Positions 33,401-41,444 of a stretch of DNA of 43,795 bases are shown here, one piece after another. A model generated the notes under the pieces. It saw nothing but the letters and a program-made list of their open reading frames with translations, did not search any database and was not told where the DNA came from. How positions within the stretch are numbered: position 1 is the first letter of the stretch; each line of letters starts with the position of its first letter. Source of the DNA: Chitinophagaceae bacterium (GTDB lineage Bacteria; Bacteroidota; Bacteroidia; Chitinophagales; Chitinophagaceae); the NCBI GenBank assembly GCA_947372105.1, contig CANBSH010000017.1, positions 1 through 43,795 of the forward strand. The letters run 5' to 3'. Both the position numbers and the translations under genes were made by a program.

Positions 33401-33974
33401 CAATTCTAGCTAAGTCCTGCTCCGTAGCTTCTAATTTATTTTTAGCTTCTTTTTTTCTGGTTTTATAAATAGTGATACCCGCAGCTTGCTCTAACATTCT
33501 ACGACGACTATTATCTTTATCCTTGATAATATCATCCACCATACCTAATTCAATAATGGCATAACTATCGGTACTAACCCCTGTATCTAAAAATAAATTA
33601 TGAATGTCTTTTAATCGACATGCCACATCATTTAATCGATATTCACTCTCGCCATTTTTATAAAAACGACGTGTCACTGTGATCGTGCTAAATTCGGTAG
33701 GTAATATATTTTTTGTATTCTCAAAAGTAAGGCTCACTTCGGCCATACTACTCGCGCTTCTGGTTTTACTTCCGTTAAAAACGAGTGAATCTAAATTTTC
33801 ACTACGTAATGCAGATATTTTTTGTTCTCCGATCACCCAACGTATGCTATCAATAATATTACTCTTACCACAACCATTAGGTCCGATAATACCTGTAATA
33901 CCCTCATCAAAACTTACAATTGTTTTGTCAGCAAAGCTCTTGAACCCTTTGATTTCTAATGACTTTAGTCTCAC
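30456..33974 (-). CDS. smc: Chromosome segregation protein SMC
   Basis: 1172 residues. N-terminal 'LKSLEIKGFKSFADKT' and Walker A 'GPNGCGKSNIIDSIRWVIGEQ', two long coiled-coil stretches (about 170-500 and 670-1000) around a hinge (about 505-665), then signature 'ISQLSGGERTLTATAMLFAIY' and Walker B 'PFCILDEVDAPLDDANV'. It forms the chromosome-organising condensin ring. The start is GTG at 33974; the frame closes with a TAA 12 codons or fewer upstream and has no ATG there. It is 93 bp downstream of ftsE, and 24 bp upstream of the DUF3592-like gene. scpA and scpB are not adjacent. Confidence 0.97.
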   Translation of the reverse strand: MRLKSLEIKGFKSFADKTIVSFDEGITGIIGPNGCGKSNIIDSIRWVIGEQKISALRSENLDSLVFNGSKTRSASSMAEVSLTFENTKNILPTEFSTITVTRRFYKNGESEYRLNDVACRLKDIHNLFLDTGVSTDSYAIIELGMVDDIIKDKDNSRRRMLEQAAGITIYKTRKKEAKNKLEATEQDLARIEDLLFEINNQLKTLENQAKKAEKYFEIKKDYKETAIELAKAALEGFNISYKELNEQQESEIDKKFELEAAIAMEEAALEQERVVFIEKEKGLQAMQHDFNDLVQNLRTKENDKNLAAQRLDYLNDKEKSLQEFLERAEGQLKTIGDSIEYTKLQVVDEEKVFQDFKARVESSQEELTNKRTQFDDQRVVLDNLRQQYQQIQRNQFDAEKKVAVADTSIQNIQRSQLQLEEEQTQRVAQIATITDQLAEKETSLATNKSHLEALREQHDKAKAGIFETQEQLEKLRSQLADETRILDAKKNEYDLLKSLVDSMEGYPESVKFLHKNTGWNHNAPILSDIMYVQESYRTAVENVLEPYLNYYVVNNLQEGLQAIQLLDENKKGKANFFLLDQLQGASASAAPANTIAALSVVEVDSKYAALANHLLGNVFIAENEEALQQSSTGILLEKTGKYVKGKFTLTGGSVGIFEGKKIGRAKNLEKLLVDIQAQEKVVNELKATIQTQHATVLEFNELLKENEIRATEQLVNSLINEVFAHKNRLENLQLAQSTAVTKLQEYADKLNEEHTAIADTRVSFETLNVQLQETQVKLSDIELAYQAAEQAYHLASGEFNEMNLQLTKQQSKIEALQQEVLFKENQLNDLHSQIATNSAQLTEASAAIIESQQQLATIQAELVDSVRVKEEEELKLNEADQAYYKLRNELQEKESALRHQVKSKESMDQLINDIKDKLNNLKLQLSGMKERLNVEFKVELEEILDQERQTEISLEELQANTDRMKKRLENMGEVNPTAIEAYTEMKKRYDFILEQKNDLVTAKESLMLTIQEVEATANQAFLETYNVARENFQKVFKALFTEEDSCDLILVDPDNLADTAVEIVARPKGKRPSSISQLSGGERTLTATAMLFAIYLIKPAPFCILDEVDAPLDDANVGKFTQMIQKFSDKSQFIIVTHNKQTMSAVDVIYGVTMQEPGVSKLVPVDFRSLSN

Positions 33975-34067
33975 TTGTATTCTACTTTTTTATGTCTGCG
34001 AACATATGAAAAAGACGCAAGAATTCAATCCTAAAAGGGCATTTTGTGTACAACTAGTGGAGAAAAA

Positions 34068-34742
34068 TTAAGACTTGCTAACCAGCCTGCCTCCCTCTGT
34101 CGTGAGGGTACGTGAAGGGAACTTATTGACCACCATAAAATCGTGGGTAGCCATCACAATGGCGGTTCCATCTTCCTTAGCAATTTGGAACAATAATTGC
34201 ATGATTTCATCGCTGGTTTCGGGATCTAAACTGCCTGTGGGCTCATCTGCGAGTATTAATTTGGGAGAATTCAGCAATGCGCGGGCAATATCTACCCTTT
34301 GTTGCTCCCCACCACTCATTTCATAGGTCATTTTAAACCCTTTATTCTGAAGGCCCACTTTGGCTAAAACATCATTTATTTTTTGGTTGATTAACTGCTC
34401 ATCCTGCCAACCTGTAGATTTTAACACAAATCTTAAATTCTCATGGACATTACGATCGGTCAATAATTGAAAATCCTGGAAAACCACCCCTAAGTTCCTT
34501 CTCAAAAATGGAAGCTTTTTCCAATCCATCTCTTTTAAATCAAATCCCACCACCGTCCCTTCCCCTTCGGTTAAAGTGATTTCTCCATACAAGCTTTTCA
34601 ATAAACTACTTTTACCAGTTCCTGTTTTCCCCACTAAATAAACGAATTCTCCTTTTTGTACTTCAAAGTTGACTTCTTGTAAAATAAGATTGCCACTTTG
34701 ATAAATATTGACATGATTTAGAGATACAACAACTTCACTCAT
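34068..34742 (-). CDS. ftsE: Cell division ABC-type ATPase FtsE
   Basis: 224 residues. Walker A 'VGKTGTGKSSLLKSL' (38-45), Q-loop 'VVFQDFQLL', signature 'MSGGEQQRVDIARALL' (from about 142), Walker B 'LILADEPTGSLD' (from about 162) and H-loop 'VMATHD'. The 'LLTDRNVHENL' segment and short length fit FtsE, which with FtsX controls peptidoglycan hydrolases at the septum. No ftsX is adjacent; in this window it is followed by smc, which links two chromosome and division functions. Confidence 0.88.
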   Translation of the reverse strand: MSEVVVSLNHVNIYQSGNLILQEVNFEVQKGEFVYLVGKTGTGKSSLLKSLYGEITLTEGEGTVVGFDLKEMDWKKLPFLRRNLGVVFQDFQLLTDRNVHENLRFVLKSTGWQDEQLINQKINDVLAKVGLQNKGFKMTYEMSGGEQQRVDIARALLNSPKLILADEPTGSLDPETSDEIMQLLFQIAKEDGTAIVMATHDFMVVNKFPSRTLTTEGGRLVSKS

Positions 34743-34765
34743 GATATATAATTTAAGAAAACCTT

Positions 34766-35944
34766 TTAATAATTAAAAATTTCAGTTCCAAAACTTCCTT
34801 GTAAAACTAATTCTTTTTTATCGCACACTTCCACTTTACCAATAATTTGAGCGTCAATATTAAACCCTTTTGCAATTTGAATGAATGCCTCTGCCGAAGA
34901 CGCTTCTGTAAATATTTCTAAACGATGGCCCATATTAAATACTTGATACATCTCCCTTGCATTCGCACCTGAGTTTTCTTGTATCAATTTAAAAATAGGT
35001 GGTGTTTCCATGAATTGATCTTTTACTATACGCATATTACCTGGCAAATATTTCATGCATTTAGTTTGACCACCACCGCTACAATGTATCATTCCTTTTA
35101 CGGCATCAAAATGTTGCGTTAAAATAGCTTTCACCAAAGGTGCATAAGTACGTGTGGGGCTTAATAATAATTTACCCACCGGAACTTCACCAAATCCAGG
35201 AATAGCAAGCTTATCCAATACCTTGTTTTTACCTAAATAAACCACTTGCTCAGGCAATGTAGGTTCAAATGTTTCAGGATATTTTTGAGCATACTCCTTA
35301 CTTAATACATCATGACGAGCACTCGTCAATCCATTACTACCTAAACCACTATTATATTCATTTTCGTAAGTAGCTTTGCCATGACTTGAAAAGCCCACAA
35401 TCACCTGACCTGGTGCAATTAAATCGTTCGTAATCAATTTTGATTTTGGCCATCTAGCCGTCATCGTACCATTTACTGCAATGGTTCTAACAACATCACC
35501 AACATCTGCAGTTTCTCCTCCTAAAAATTCAATATTGACACCAAATGATTTTAAAGTATTAAAAAAATCTTGAGTTCCATTAATCACTTCACTTAACACT
35601 TCTCCCGTGATGACTAATTTATTTCGATCAATCGTAGAAGAAAATAAAATTTGATCATAAATACCCACACATAATAAATCATCTAAATTCATCGCAATGG
35701 CATCCTGTGCAATCCCTTTCCATACACTGGCATCTCCGGTTTCCTTCCAATAGATATAAGCTAAAATACTTTTCGTGCCCGCCCCATCGGCATGCATGAT
35801 ATTAATATGATCAGATTGTTTTCCTAAAAAATCGGCATATAACTTACAAAAGGCATTGGGGTAAAGGCCCTGATCCAAATTTTGAATGGCGGCATGAACC
35901 TCTTCTTTTTGAGCGGAAACCCCGCGTTGAGCATACAATGACAT
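34766..35944 (-). CDS. purM: Phosphoribosylformylglycinamidine cyclo-ligase (AIR synthase)
   Basis: 392 residues from the ATG at 35944 (MSLYAQRGVSAQKEEV). A longer frame to 36025 runs through the divergent promoter region and adds no family sequence. PurM motifs: 'HADGAGTKSILAYI', 'AMNLDDLLCVGIYDQILFSSTIDRN', 'EFLGGETADVGDVVRTIAVNGTM', 'GFSSHGKATYENEYNSGLGSNGLTSARHD', 'HCSGGGQTKCMKYL'. It makes aminoimidazole ribotide in purine synthesis. It is longer than the E. coli enzyme (345 residues), as in other Bacteroidota. First gene of the purM-ftsE-smc run. Confidence 0.93.
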   Translation of the reverse strand: MSLYAQRGVSAQKEEVHAAIQNLDQGLYPNAFCKLYADFLGKQSDHINIMHADGAGTKSILAYIYWKETGDASVWKGIAQDAIAMNLDDLLCVGIYDQILFSSTIDRNKLVITGEVLSEVINGTQDFFNTLKSFGVNIEFLGGETADVGDVVRTIAVNGTMTARWPKSKLITNDLIAPGQVIVGFSSHGKATYENEYNSGLGSNGLTSARHDVLSKEYAQKYPETFEPTLPEQVVYLGKNKVLDKLAIPGFGEVPVGKLLLSPTRTYAPLVKAILTQHFDAVKGMIHCSGGGQTKCMKYLPGNMRIVKDQFMETPPIFKLIQENSGANAREMYQVFNMGHRLEIFTEASSAEAFIQIAKGFNIDAQIIGKVEVCDKKELVLQGSFGTEIFNY

Positions 35945-35957
35945 GGATCTTAATTGG

Positions 35958-35991
35958 TTTGTGCGACAAAGGTACAATTGTTTTACATTTG
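35958..35991 (+). promoter_or_regulatory. ribF promoter
   Basis: TTTG (35958-35961), a 22-bp spacer and TACATTTG (35984-35991), 22 bp before the ribF ATG at 36014. It overlaps the opposing purM box. Confidence 0.5.
35967..35974 (-). promoter_or_regulatory. TAnnTTTG -7 box for purM
   Basis: TACCTTTG on the minus strand, 22 bp before the purM ATG at 35944, lying inside the ribF promoter. No -33 TTG at the usual distance. Confidence 0.45.
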
Positions 35992-36013
35992 TGCCATATT
36001 TAGCAATTTTAAG

Positions 36014-36958
36014 ATGAAGGTTCATTACGATTTAACACAACTCCCCGCATTCAAAAATGCCATCATTACGATGGGCGCATTTGATGGCGTTCACCGTGGA
36101 CATCAACAAATAATAGCTCGTTTGCAATTTTTAGCCCAAAAGGTACAGGGAGAATCCGTAATTATTACATTCCATCCCCACCCACGCAAAGTCATTTCCT
36201 CGGTACCTGGCGAAATCAAACAATTAACCAGCTTAAATGAACGTATCCAATTATTAGAAAAAGCAGGTATTGATCATTTAGTAGTGGTGAATTTTGATTA
36301 CCATTTTTCCAATTTGACCGCGGAACAATATGTGGAAGATTTTTTAGTAGCTCGCTTTCATCCACACACGGTAATTATTGGATATGATCATCGTTTTGGA
36401 AATAAACGAAACGGCAATTTAGAGTTATTAAAAAAATATGGTACTCAACTCAATTTTGAAGTTGAAGAAATAAATGAGCAAATTGTAAATGGTGAAATTG
36501 TAAGCTCCACACATATCAGAAATTACCTGCTTGAAAGAGATATTCAAAAAGCAAATAGTTTATTAGGCTATCCCTACTTTTTTGAAGGATTTATTGTTCG
36601 CGGCAATCAAATTGGCCGTACCATTGGATTTCCAACTGCCAACTTACACATTAATGATGAAGAAAAATTAATCCCTGCAAATGGCGTGTACGCGGTGAAA
36701 GTAACAGGAGCATGTTTATCCCATCAAATTTACAATGGCATGATGAATATAGGGGTGCGTCCCACAGTAGATGGACAAAAAAAAGTGATCGAAGTGAATA
36801 TTTTCCATTTTGACGCTGACATTTACGAAAATAATATTACCGTATTTGTTTATGACTATATCCGTGGAGAAGTTAAATTTGAAGGATTAGAAGGACTTAA
36901 AGCTCAGTTAAATGAAGATAAAATTACTGCCGCTAATTTACTGAAGCAGTATCCATAG
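36014..36958 (+). CDS. ribF: Bifunctional riboflavin kinase / FAD synthetase
   Basis: 314 residues from ATG 36014 (MKVHYDLTQ). The frame reaches back to 35954, but that part lies in the promoter. The N-terminal adenylyltransferase domain has 'ITMGAFDGVHRGHQQII', 'TFHPHPRKV' and 'IIGYDHRFGNKRNGN'; 'SSTHIRNYLLE' ends it. The C-terminal flavokinase domain has 'GRTIGFPTANLHI' and 'GVYAVKV...YNGMMNIGVRPTV'. It makes FMN then FAD. Divergent from purM; its 3' end overlaps holA by 26 bp on the opposite strand. Confidence 0.95.
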   Translation: MKVHYDLTQLPAFKNAIITMGAFDGVHRGHQQIIARLQFLAQKVQGESVIITFHPHPRKVISSVPGEIKQLTSLNERIQLLEKAGIDHLVVVNFDYHFSNLTAEQYVEDFLVARFHPHTVIIGYDHRFGNKRNGNLELLKKYGTQLNFEVEEINEQIVNGEIVSSTHIRNYLLERDIQKANSLLGYPYFFEGFIVRGNQIGRTIGFPTANLHINDEEKLIPANGVYAVKVTGACLSHQIYNGMMNIGVRPTVDGQKKVIEVNIFHFDADIYENNITVFVYDYIRGEVKFEGLEGLKAQLNEDKITAANLLKQYP

Positions 36959-37961
36959 GAGTTGAATCCATTATTTTTACGACTAATTCTTTTAATAAAT
37001 CAGCATCGCTATTATCTGCATCATTAATACCGATGACTCTCAAATTATATTCTTGAATTAAAATTAATATATGCTGGACTTTGCTGTAAGAGTAATTGCG
37101 GGCGGCAGTCATATAGTTTTTGATACCAAAAAAAGGAATACCCACTTGACTCATGATTGTTTTTTCGTCGTTGGTTCCTAATCCATAAATAGCATACAAC
37201 TTACTAAAAAAAGCATAGAGTGTTGGTAGTATTAATTGAATGGGGGCCGCTTTATTATTCGATTCAAAATACTGAATCATTCGAATCGCTTTTGAAAAGT
37301 TTTTTTGAGCAACTGCATCCTGAAATTCAAAAGCGTTGTATTCTTTACTAATTCCAATATATTTTTCTACATCATCTTCGGTGATTTTTTTTCGATCTCC
37401 TAAATTCACTGTTAATTTTTCTAATTCATTTTGGATACGACTTAAATCATTACCTATGTGATCTACTATCATTTGCACAGCTTTAGGTGCTATTTGATAT
37501 TGATGATCGCTCACCCATCCACTCACCCACTCTGGCAATTTAGAGTCATACATTTTTTTGGTACTCACCACCACCGCTTTGGTTTTTAAGGCTTTCGCTA
37601 AAGCGGATCTGCCATCTACATTTTTATCCTTATGTGCTACAATAAAAATGGTGCTTGACAAAGGATTTTCGACATAAGACAATAACTTTTCAATTTGGCC
37701 CATATGTTGCGCTTCCTTTAATATCACCACTTGCTTTTCGGCAAATACAGGATATCTTTTACAAGCATTAATCACGTCCGGCCATTGCGCATCCTTTCCG
37801 TAAAATATAGTTAAATTAAACGCTTGTTCCGCTTCGGGCAACAAATGTTTTTCGGCATACTCCACTACCTGATCAATGTAAAATGGCTCTTCCCCTTCGA
37901 GCCAATAAATGGCATCAAATACTTGTTTTTTCCAATTAGCAATGATTTTTGAAGTGGGCAT
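36933..37961 (-). CDS. holA: DNA polymerase III, delta subunit
   Basis: 342 residues from ATG 37961 (MPTSKIIANWKKQVF). The frame extends to 38009, but the added residues are not family-like. The AAA+-like delta fold is indicated by 'YWLEGEEPFYIDQVVEYAEKH', 'FYGKDAQWPDVINACKRYPVFAEKQVVILKEAQ' and 'IQNELEKLTVNLGDRKKITEDDVEKYIGISKEYNAFEFQDAVAQKN'. It opens the beta clamp in the clamp loader. Convergent with and overlapping ribF; divergent from the coiled-coil protein gene. Confidence 0.92.
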   Translation of the reverse strand: MPTSKIIANWKKQVFDAIYWLEGEEPFYIDQVVEYAEKHLLPEAEQAFNLTIFYGKDAQWPDVINACKRYPVFAEKQVVILKEAQHMGQIEKLLSYVENPLSSTIFIVAHKDKNVDGRSALAKALKTKAVVVSTKKMYDSKLPEWVSGWVSDHQYQIAPKAVQMIVDHIGNDLSRIQNELEKLTVNLGDRKKITEDDVEKYIGISKEYNAFEFQDAVAQKNFSKAIRMIQYFESNNKAAPIQLILPTLYAFFSKLYAIYGLGTNDEKTIMSQVGIPFFGIKNYMTAARNYSYSKVQHILILIQEYNLRVIGINDADNSDADLLKELVVKIMDSTPMDTASVN

Positions 37962-38041
37962 ACACGAAGATAAATTTAATTTAACGTTCTTCTTGGCAAT
38001 TTTTAACAAATTAGGATAAAATAATTATGTCTTGAATAACG

Positions 38042-38049
38042 TACCTTTG
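38042..38049 (+). promoter_or_regulatory. TAnnTTTG -7 box for the coiled-coil envelope protein
   Basis: TACCTTTG, 24 bp before the ATG at 38074. It sits inside the longer frame that begins with TTG at 38032, which argues for the ATG start. Confidence 0.45.
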
Positions 38050-38073
38050 AGTCATCATCACAAAAATCATTTT

Positions 38074-38991
38074 ATGAGTAACGAATCAAACGGGAATGGC
38101 AGCAAAATTATTATAGGAATTTTAATAGTTGCCCTTATTGGATCTTGGGTGTATTTCAACAACACCAAAACTGAAATTATCACTAATTACACCACTCAAG
38201 TTGCTGTATTAGATAGTACTAAAAACAATATTCAAGCCGAATTCATTGCAGCTTCCGCTAAAGTGGATTCATTAACCCAACAAAATACGGGTTTGCAAGG
38301 CGATTTATTGGAAAAATCAAACGCTATTCAAAAATTGAAATCTAATATCAGCACCATACTTCGTAAAAAAGATGCCACTGATAAAGAATTAGGGGAAGCT
38401 AAAACATTGATTGCTGAATTAAATGGTAAAGTATCTAATTTATTAGCAGACTTAGGAAAAGCACAAGAAGAAAACAAACAATTGACTGCGCAAAATCAAG
38501 ATTTAAGCAATCAAAACAGCAATCTCGCTAGCAATTTAAATAGCACTCAAAAAGAGAAAGAAAGATTACAGGATTTAGGTTCTACCCTTCATGCCTCTAC
38601 ATTTAGTATTCAAGCTATTAGAGTAAAAAGCAATGGTTCCGAAAAAGCCACCGAAACTGCAAAGCGTGCTAATTTGATTCGCTTGGCTTTTATGATTGAT
38701 AAAAATAAAATCACCCCTTCTGGCAACCAAGAATTATATGTTTGCATCACAGGTCCAGATGGTAAAGCGATTGGCGATGGTGGCACTTTTAATACAAGAG
38801 AAGATGGAACACGCAGTTATGCCAATAAACTTTCTGTTCCTTACGAACAAAACGTAGCATTGCCTGTAAGTTATGATTTCAAACAAGTCAATAAATTCGC
38901 TGAAGGAGAATACAAAGTGGAAGTATACCACAATGGTTTCAAAATTGGAGAAGGAAAAACAACGCTTAAAAAAGGCGGATTGTTTAGCTAG
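38074..38991 (+). CDS. Membrane-anchored coiled-coil protein of unknown function
   Basis: 305 residues from ATG 38074. A short polar N-terminus (SNESNGNGS) precedes one transmembrane segment ('KIIIGILIVALIGSWVYF'). Residues about 35-170 form a long coiled coil ('LTQQNTGLQGDLLEKSNAIQKL', 'LTAQNQDLSNQNSNLASNL'). The C-terminal about 120 residues look like a beta domain ('IRLAFMIDKNKITPSGNQELYVCITGPDGKAI', 'YKVEVYHNGFKIGEGKTTLKKGG'). Probably anchored in the inner membrane with the coil and beta domain in the periplasm. Similar layouts occur in other Bacteroidota genomes, but I do not recognise a named family. Followed by a strong terminator. Confidence 0.72.
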   Translation: MSNESNGNGSKIIIGILIVALIGSWVYFNNTKTEIITNYTTQVAVLDSTKNNIQAEFIAASAKVDSLTQQNTGLQGDLLEKSNAIQKLKSNISTILRKKDATDKELGEAKTLIAELNGKVSNLLADLGKAQEENKQLTAQNQDLSNQNSNLASNLNSTQKEKERLQDLGSTLHASTFSIQAIRVKSNGSEKATETAKRANLIRLAFMIDKNKITPSGNQELYVCITGPDGKAIGDGGTFNTREDGTRSYANKLSVPYEQNVALPVSYDFKQVNKFAEGEYKVEVYHNGFKIGEGKTTLKKGGLFS

Positions 38992-39056
38992 TTCCCAAAA
39001 TATTTTGGAATCTATTCCAATAAAATAAATTCAAATAAAGTGGATTTAGCAATATT

Positions 39057-39082
39057 AAAAAGGCCCCAATCGGGGCCTTTTT
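39057..39082. terminator. Bidirectional terminator
   Basis: AAAAAGGCCCC and GGGGCCTTTTT, an 11-bp perfect stem with a 4-nt loop (AATC), with A and T tracts on both sides. It lies between the converging coiled-coil protein gene and the small orphan gene and serves both. Confidence 0.88.
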
Positions 39083-39085
39083 ATT

Positions 39086-39397
39086 TTATACTAATTCGTT
39101 TGAATGACTAAAACCTTGCATCATGTTGCCAATGGGAATTTCATTGTACGATAATGCGTAAAACCATAGTTGAATCGCGGCAGGCGAAATGGTTTCAACA
39201 AAAAAGTTTGCTTTACTTAAATAAGGGATTAACTTTTCAGTGAGCTCATGCATTTCATTTGCTTCACTAACTTGCGCCCATTGATTCAGTAAACTTTTTA
39301 ATTGCGCTAATTCATGGTCCAATAAATGATCAAAGGCATGCAATTGTATGAATTCCGAAACGGCTTCATATAACATTGCTTTGTTGTTTGATTTCAT
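39086..39397 (-). CDS. Small helical protein of unknown function
   Basis: 103 residues, predicted mostly alpha-helical ('MLYEAVSEFIQLHAFDHLLDHELAQLKSLLNQWAQ', 'EMHELTEKLIPYL'). There is no signal peptide or transmembrane segment and no recognised family. It is 104 bp downstream of glgB on the same strand and ends 4 bp before a strong bidirectional terminator. Clean ORF with coding-like composition; likely real. Confidence 0.65.
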   Translation of the reverse strand: MKSNNKAMLYEAVSEFIQLHAFDHLLDHELAQLKSLLNQWAQVSEANEMHELTEKLIPYLSKANFFVETISPAAIQLWFYALSYNEIPIGNMMQGFSHSNELV

Positions 39398-39501
39398 GTT
39401 TTTTGAGGTTGGATTAACAATACAAAGGTCAGCCCTTCATGTTACCAAATCATTACCATTAGTCATGTTAATGCACATTGTGGAAAACTTGCCTAAAAAT
39501 G

Positions 39502-41442
39502 TTACTTTAGAACGATTGCAGACAATGCAGGCAGGTTTAATGAAAGCTCAAACCATTGCTTTTTTTCATCCGTCGAAACGCCTAATATAGCGGGGTTGTA
39601 TAAATCTCCTACTCCCCAAAATTCCTTTGCATCACTATTAAAAATTTCTATCCAATTAGATTTTCCATACACATGTATAGGGAAATCATGCCTTGGCACA
39701 GGCGTCATATTCATAATCACGATGACTTCGTCATGCGGCGTTTTTCCTTTTCTTTTAAAGGCAATTACTCCTTCATTTCTTTTATTGGTTTCTACCCATT
39801 CAAACCCTCCTGGATCAAATTGCAATTCATATAAAGCAGGATTTGAAGTATATAATTTATTAAGTTGTTGAACACAATATTTCATGCCCCCATGACTTGC
39901 TAATTGAAGTAAATCCCAAGGTAATTCGGTAGTATAATTCCACTCGCTGGTGGAAGCAAATTCATTTCCCATGAAAAGCAATTTAGCTCCCGGGTGTGTG
40001 AACATATAAGTATACAACAATCTTAAATTTGCAAATTTTTGCCAATCATCTCCTGGCATTTTATAAATCATGGGGCTTTTCCCATGTACTACTTCATCAT
40101 GACTTAAAGGAAGCATAAATTGCTCATCATAAAAATACATCATGGAAAAAGTAAACTTATCTTGCTGAAAAGGTCTGAATAATGGATCTAGTTTAAAATA
40201 ATTTAAAGTGTCATGCATCCACCCCATCATCCACTTCATACCAAACCCTAATCCATCCATGAAGGTAGGCTTACTAATTCCAGGCCAATCAGATGCTTCT
40301 TCGGCAATAGTTTGAATGTCTGGAAAATCTCGATATAAGGTTTCGTTTAAATCTTTAATAAAAGCAATGGCTTCTATATTTCCGTTGCCTCCAAATTCAT
40401 TGGGATCCCATTCCCCTTCTTTCCTGCTATAATCGAGACGTAACATAGAACTCACTGCATCCACTCTTAACCCATCAATGTGAAATTGATCACACCAAAA
40501 ACGGGCACTACTTATTAAAAAAGATTTTACCTCTCCTCTTTTATAATTAAATATATAAGAATTCCAATCTGGGTGATAGCCTTTTCGCATATCTGCATAT
40601 TCATAAGTATTTGCCCCGTCAAACATAAATAAGCCATGCGCATCATAAGGAAAATGAGAAGGTACCCAATCCACAATCACCCCAATATTTTCGGCGTGAA
40701 AAGCTTCTACCAATGAAGCAAAATCCTGCGGATTTCCAAATCTTGAAGTAGGTGCAAAAAAACCAATGCCTTGATACCCCCAACTTCCATCAAAAGGATG
40801 TTCCATCACGGGCATAAATTCCACATGCGTAAACCCCATTTCCTTTACGTATGGTACTAACAAATTGATTAATAGACGATATGAATTATAGGAATTCTCA
40901 TCGTTTTTATACGGACGCATCCAACTCGCTAAATGCACTTCATACACCGAATAAGGTTGGTCTATTCGATTGGTATGAATTCTGTTTTTCATCCATTCAC
41001 TATCCTTCCATGCATATTCTGTCTGCCAAGTAATAGATGCAGTTAAAGGCCTCAATTCCCAGTAATGTGCAAAAGGATCTCCTTTGTCTAACTTCACTCC
41101 TTTATACCCATGAATATGATATTTATAAACTTCCCCTTGATGCACATTAGGAATAAAACCTTCCCAAATACCTGAACTATCTAAACGCACTTTTAAAGGA
41201 TGTGCTTCCTGATTCCAATAATTAAAATTACCCACCACAAAAACCGCAGTTGCATTAGGTGCCCACACCGCAAAATAAGTTCCCAAGGTATCCAACACTT
41301 TCATTTGTTTGTTACCAAATAATTGATACAATGAATAGTGTGTTCCTTGTTGAAAATTATGAATATCCTGTTCGGAAAAAAGTGAATAATTCCAAACAGG
41401 CTGCCCAGCATCTACAAAATGAATGTCCTCGTATTTGGGCAT
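39502..41442 (-). CDS. glgB: 1,4-alpha-glucan branching enzyme
   Basis: 646 residues. N-terminal CBM48 ('FAVWAPNATAVFVVGNFNYW', about residues 55-150), GH13 barrel with nucleophile in 'HIDGLRVDAVSSM' (about 322), acid/base in 'IAEEASDWP' (about 381), third carboxylate in 'LPLSHDEVVHGK' (about 444) and a C-terminal beta domain. 'ITWVPSHFP'-type motif appears as 'IVDWVPSHFPYDAHGL'. It introduces alpha-1,6 branches into glycogen in the cytosol. Its ATG is 2 bp after the stop of the secreted amylase gene, so it is co-transcribed and probably translationally coupled to it. Confidence 0.96.
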   Translation of the reverse strand: MPKYEDIHFVDAGQPVWNYSLFSEQDIHNFQQGTHYSLYQLFGNKQMKVLDTLGTYFAVWAPNATAVFVVGNFNYWNQEAHPLKVRLDSSGIWEGFIPNVHQGEVYKYHIHGYKGVKLDKGDPFAHYWELRPLTASITWQTEYAWKDSEWMKNRIHTNRIDQPYSVYEVHLASWMRPYKNDENSYNSYRLLINLLVPYVKEMGFTHVEFMPVMEHPFDGSWGYQGIGFFAPTSRFGNPQDFASLVEAFHAENIGVIVDWVPSHFPYDAHGLFMFDGANTYEYADMRKGYHPDWNSYIFNYKRGEVKSFLISSARFWCDQFHIDGLRVDAVSSMLRLDYSRKEGEWDPNEFGGNGNIEAIAFIKDLNETLYRDFPDIQTIAEEASDWPGISKPTFMDGLGFGMKWMMGWMHDTLNYFKLDPLFRPFQQDKFTFSMMYFYDEQFMLPLSHDEVVHGKSPMIYKMPGDDWQKFANLRLLYTYMFTHPGAKLLFMGNEFASTSEWNYTTELPWDLLQLASHGGMKYCVQQLNKLYTSNPALYELQFDPGGFEWVETNKRNEGVIAFKRKGKTPHDEVIVIMNMTPVPRHDFPIHVYGKSNWIEIFNSDAKEFWGVGDLYNPAILGVSTDEKKQWFELSLNLPALSAIVLK

Positions 41443-41444
41443 AT

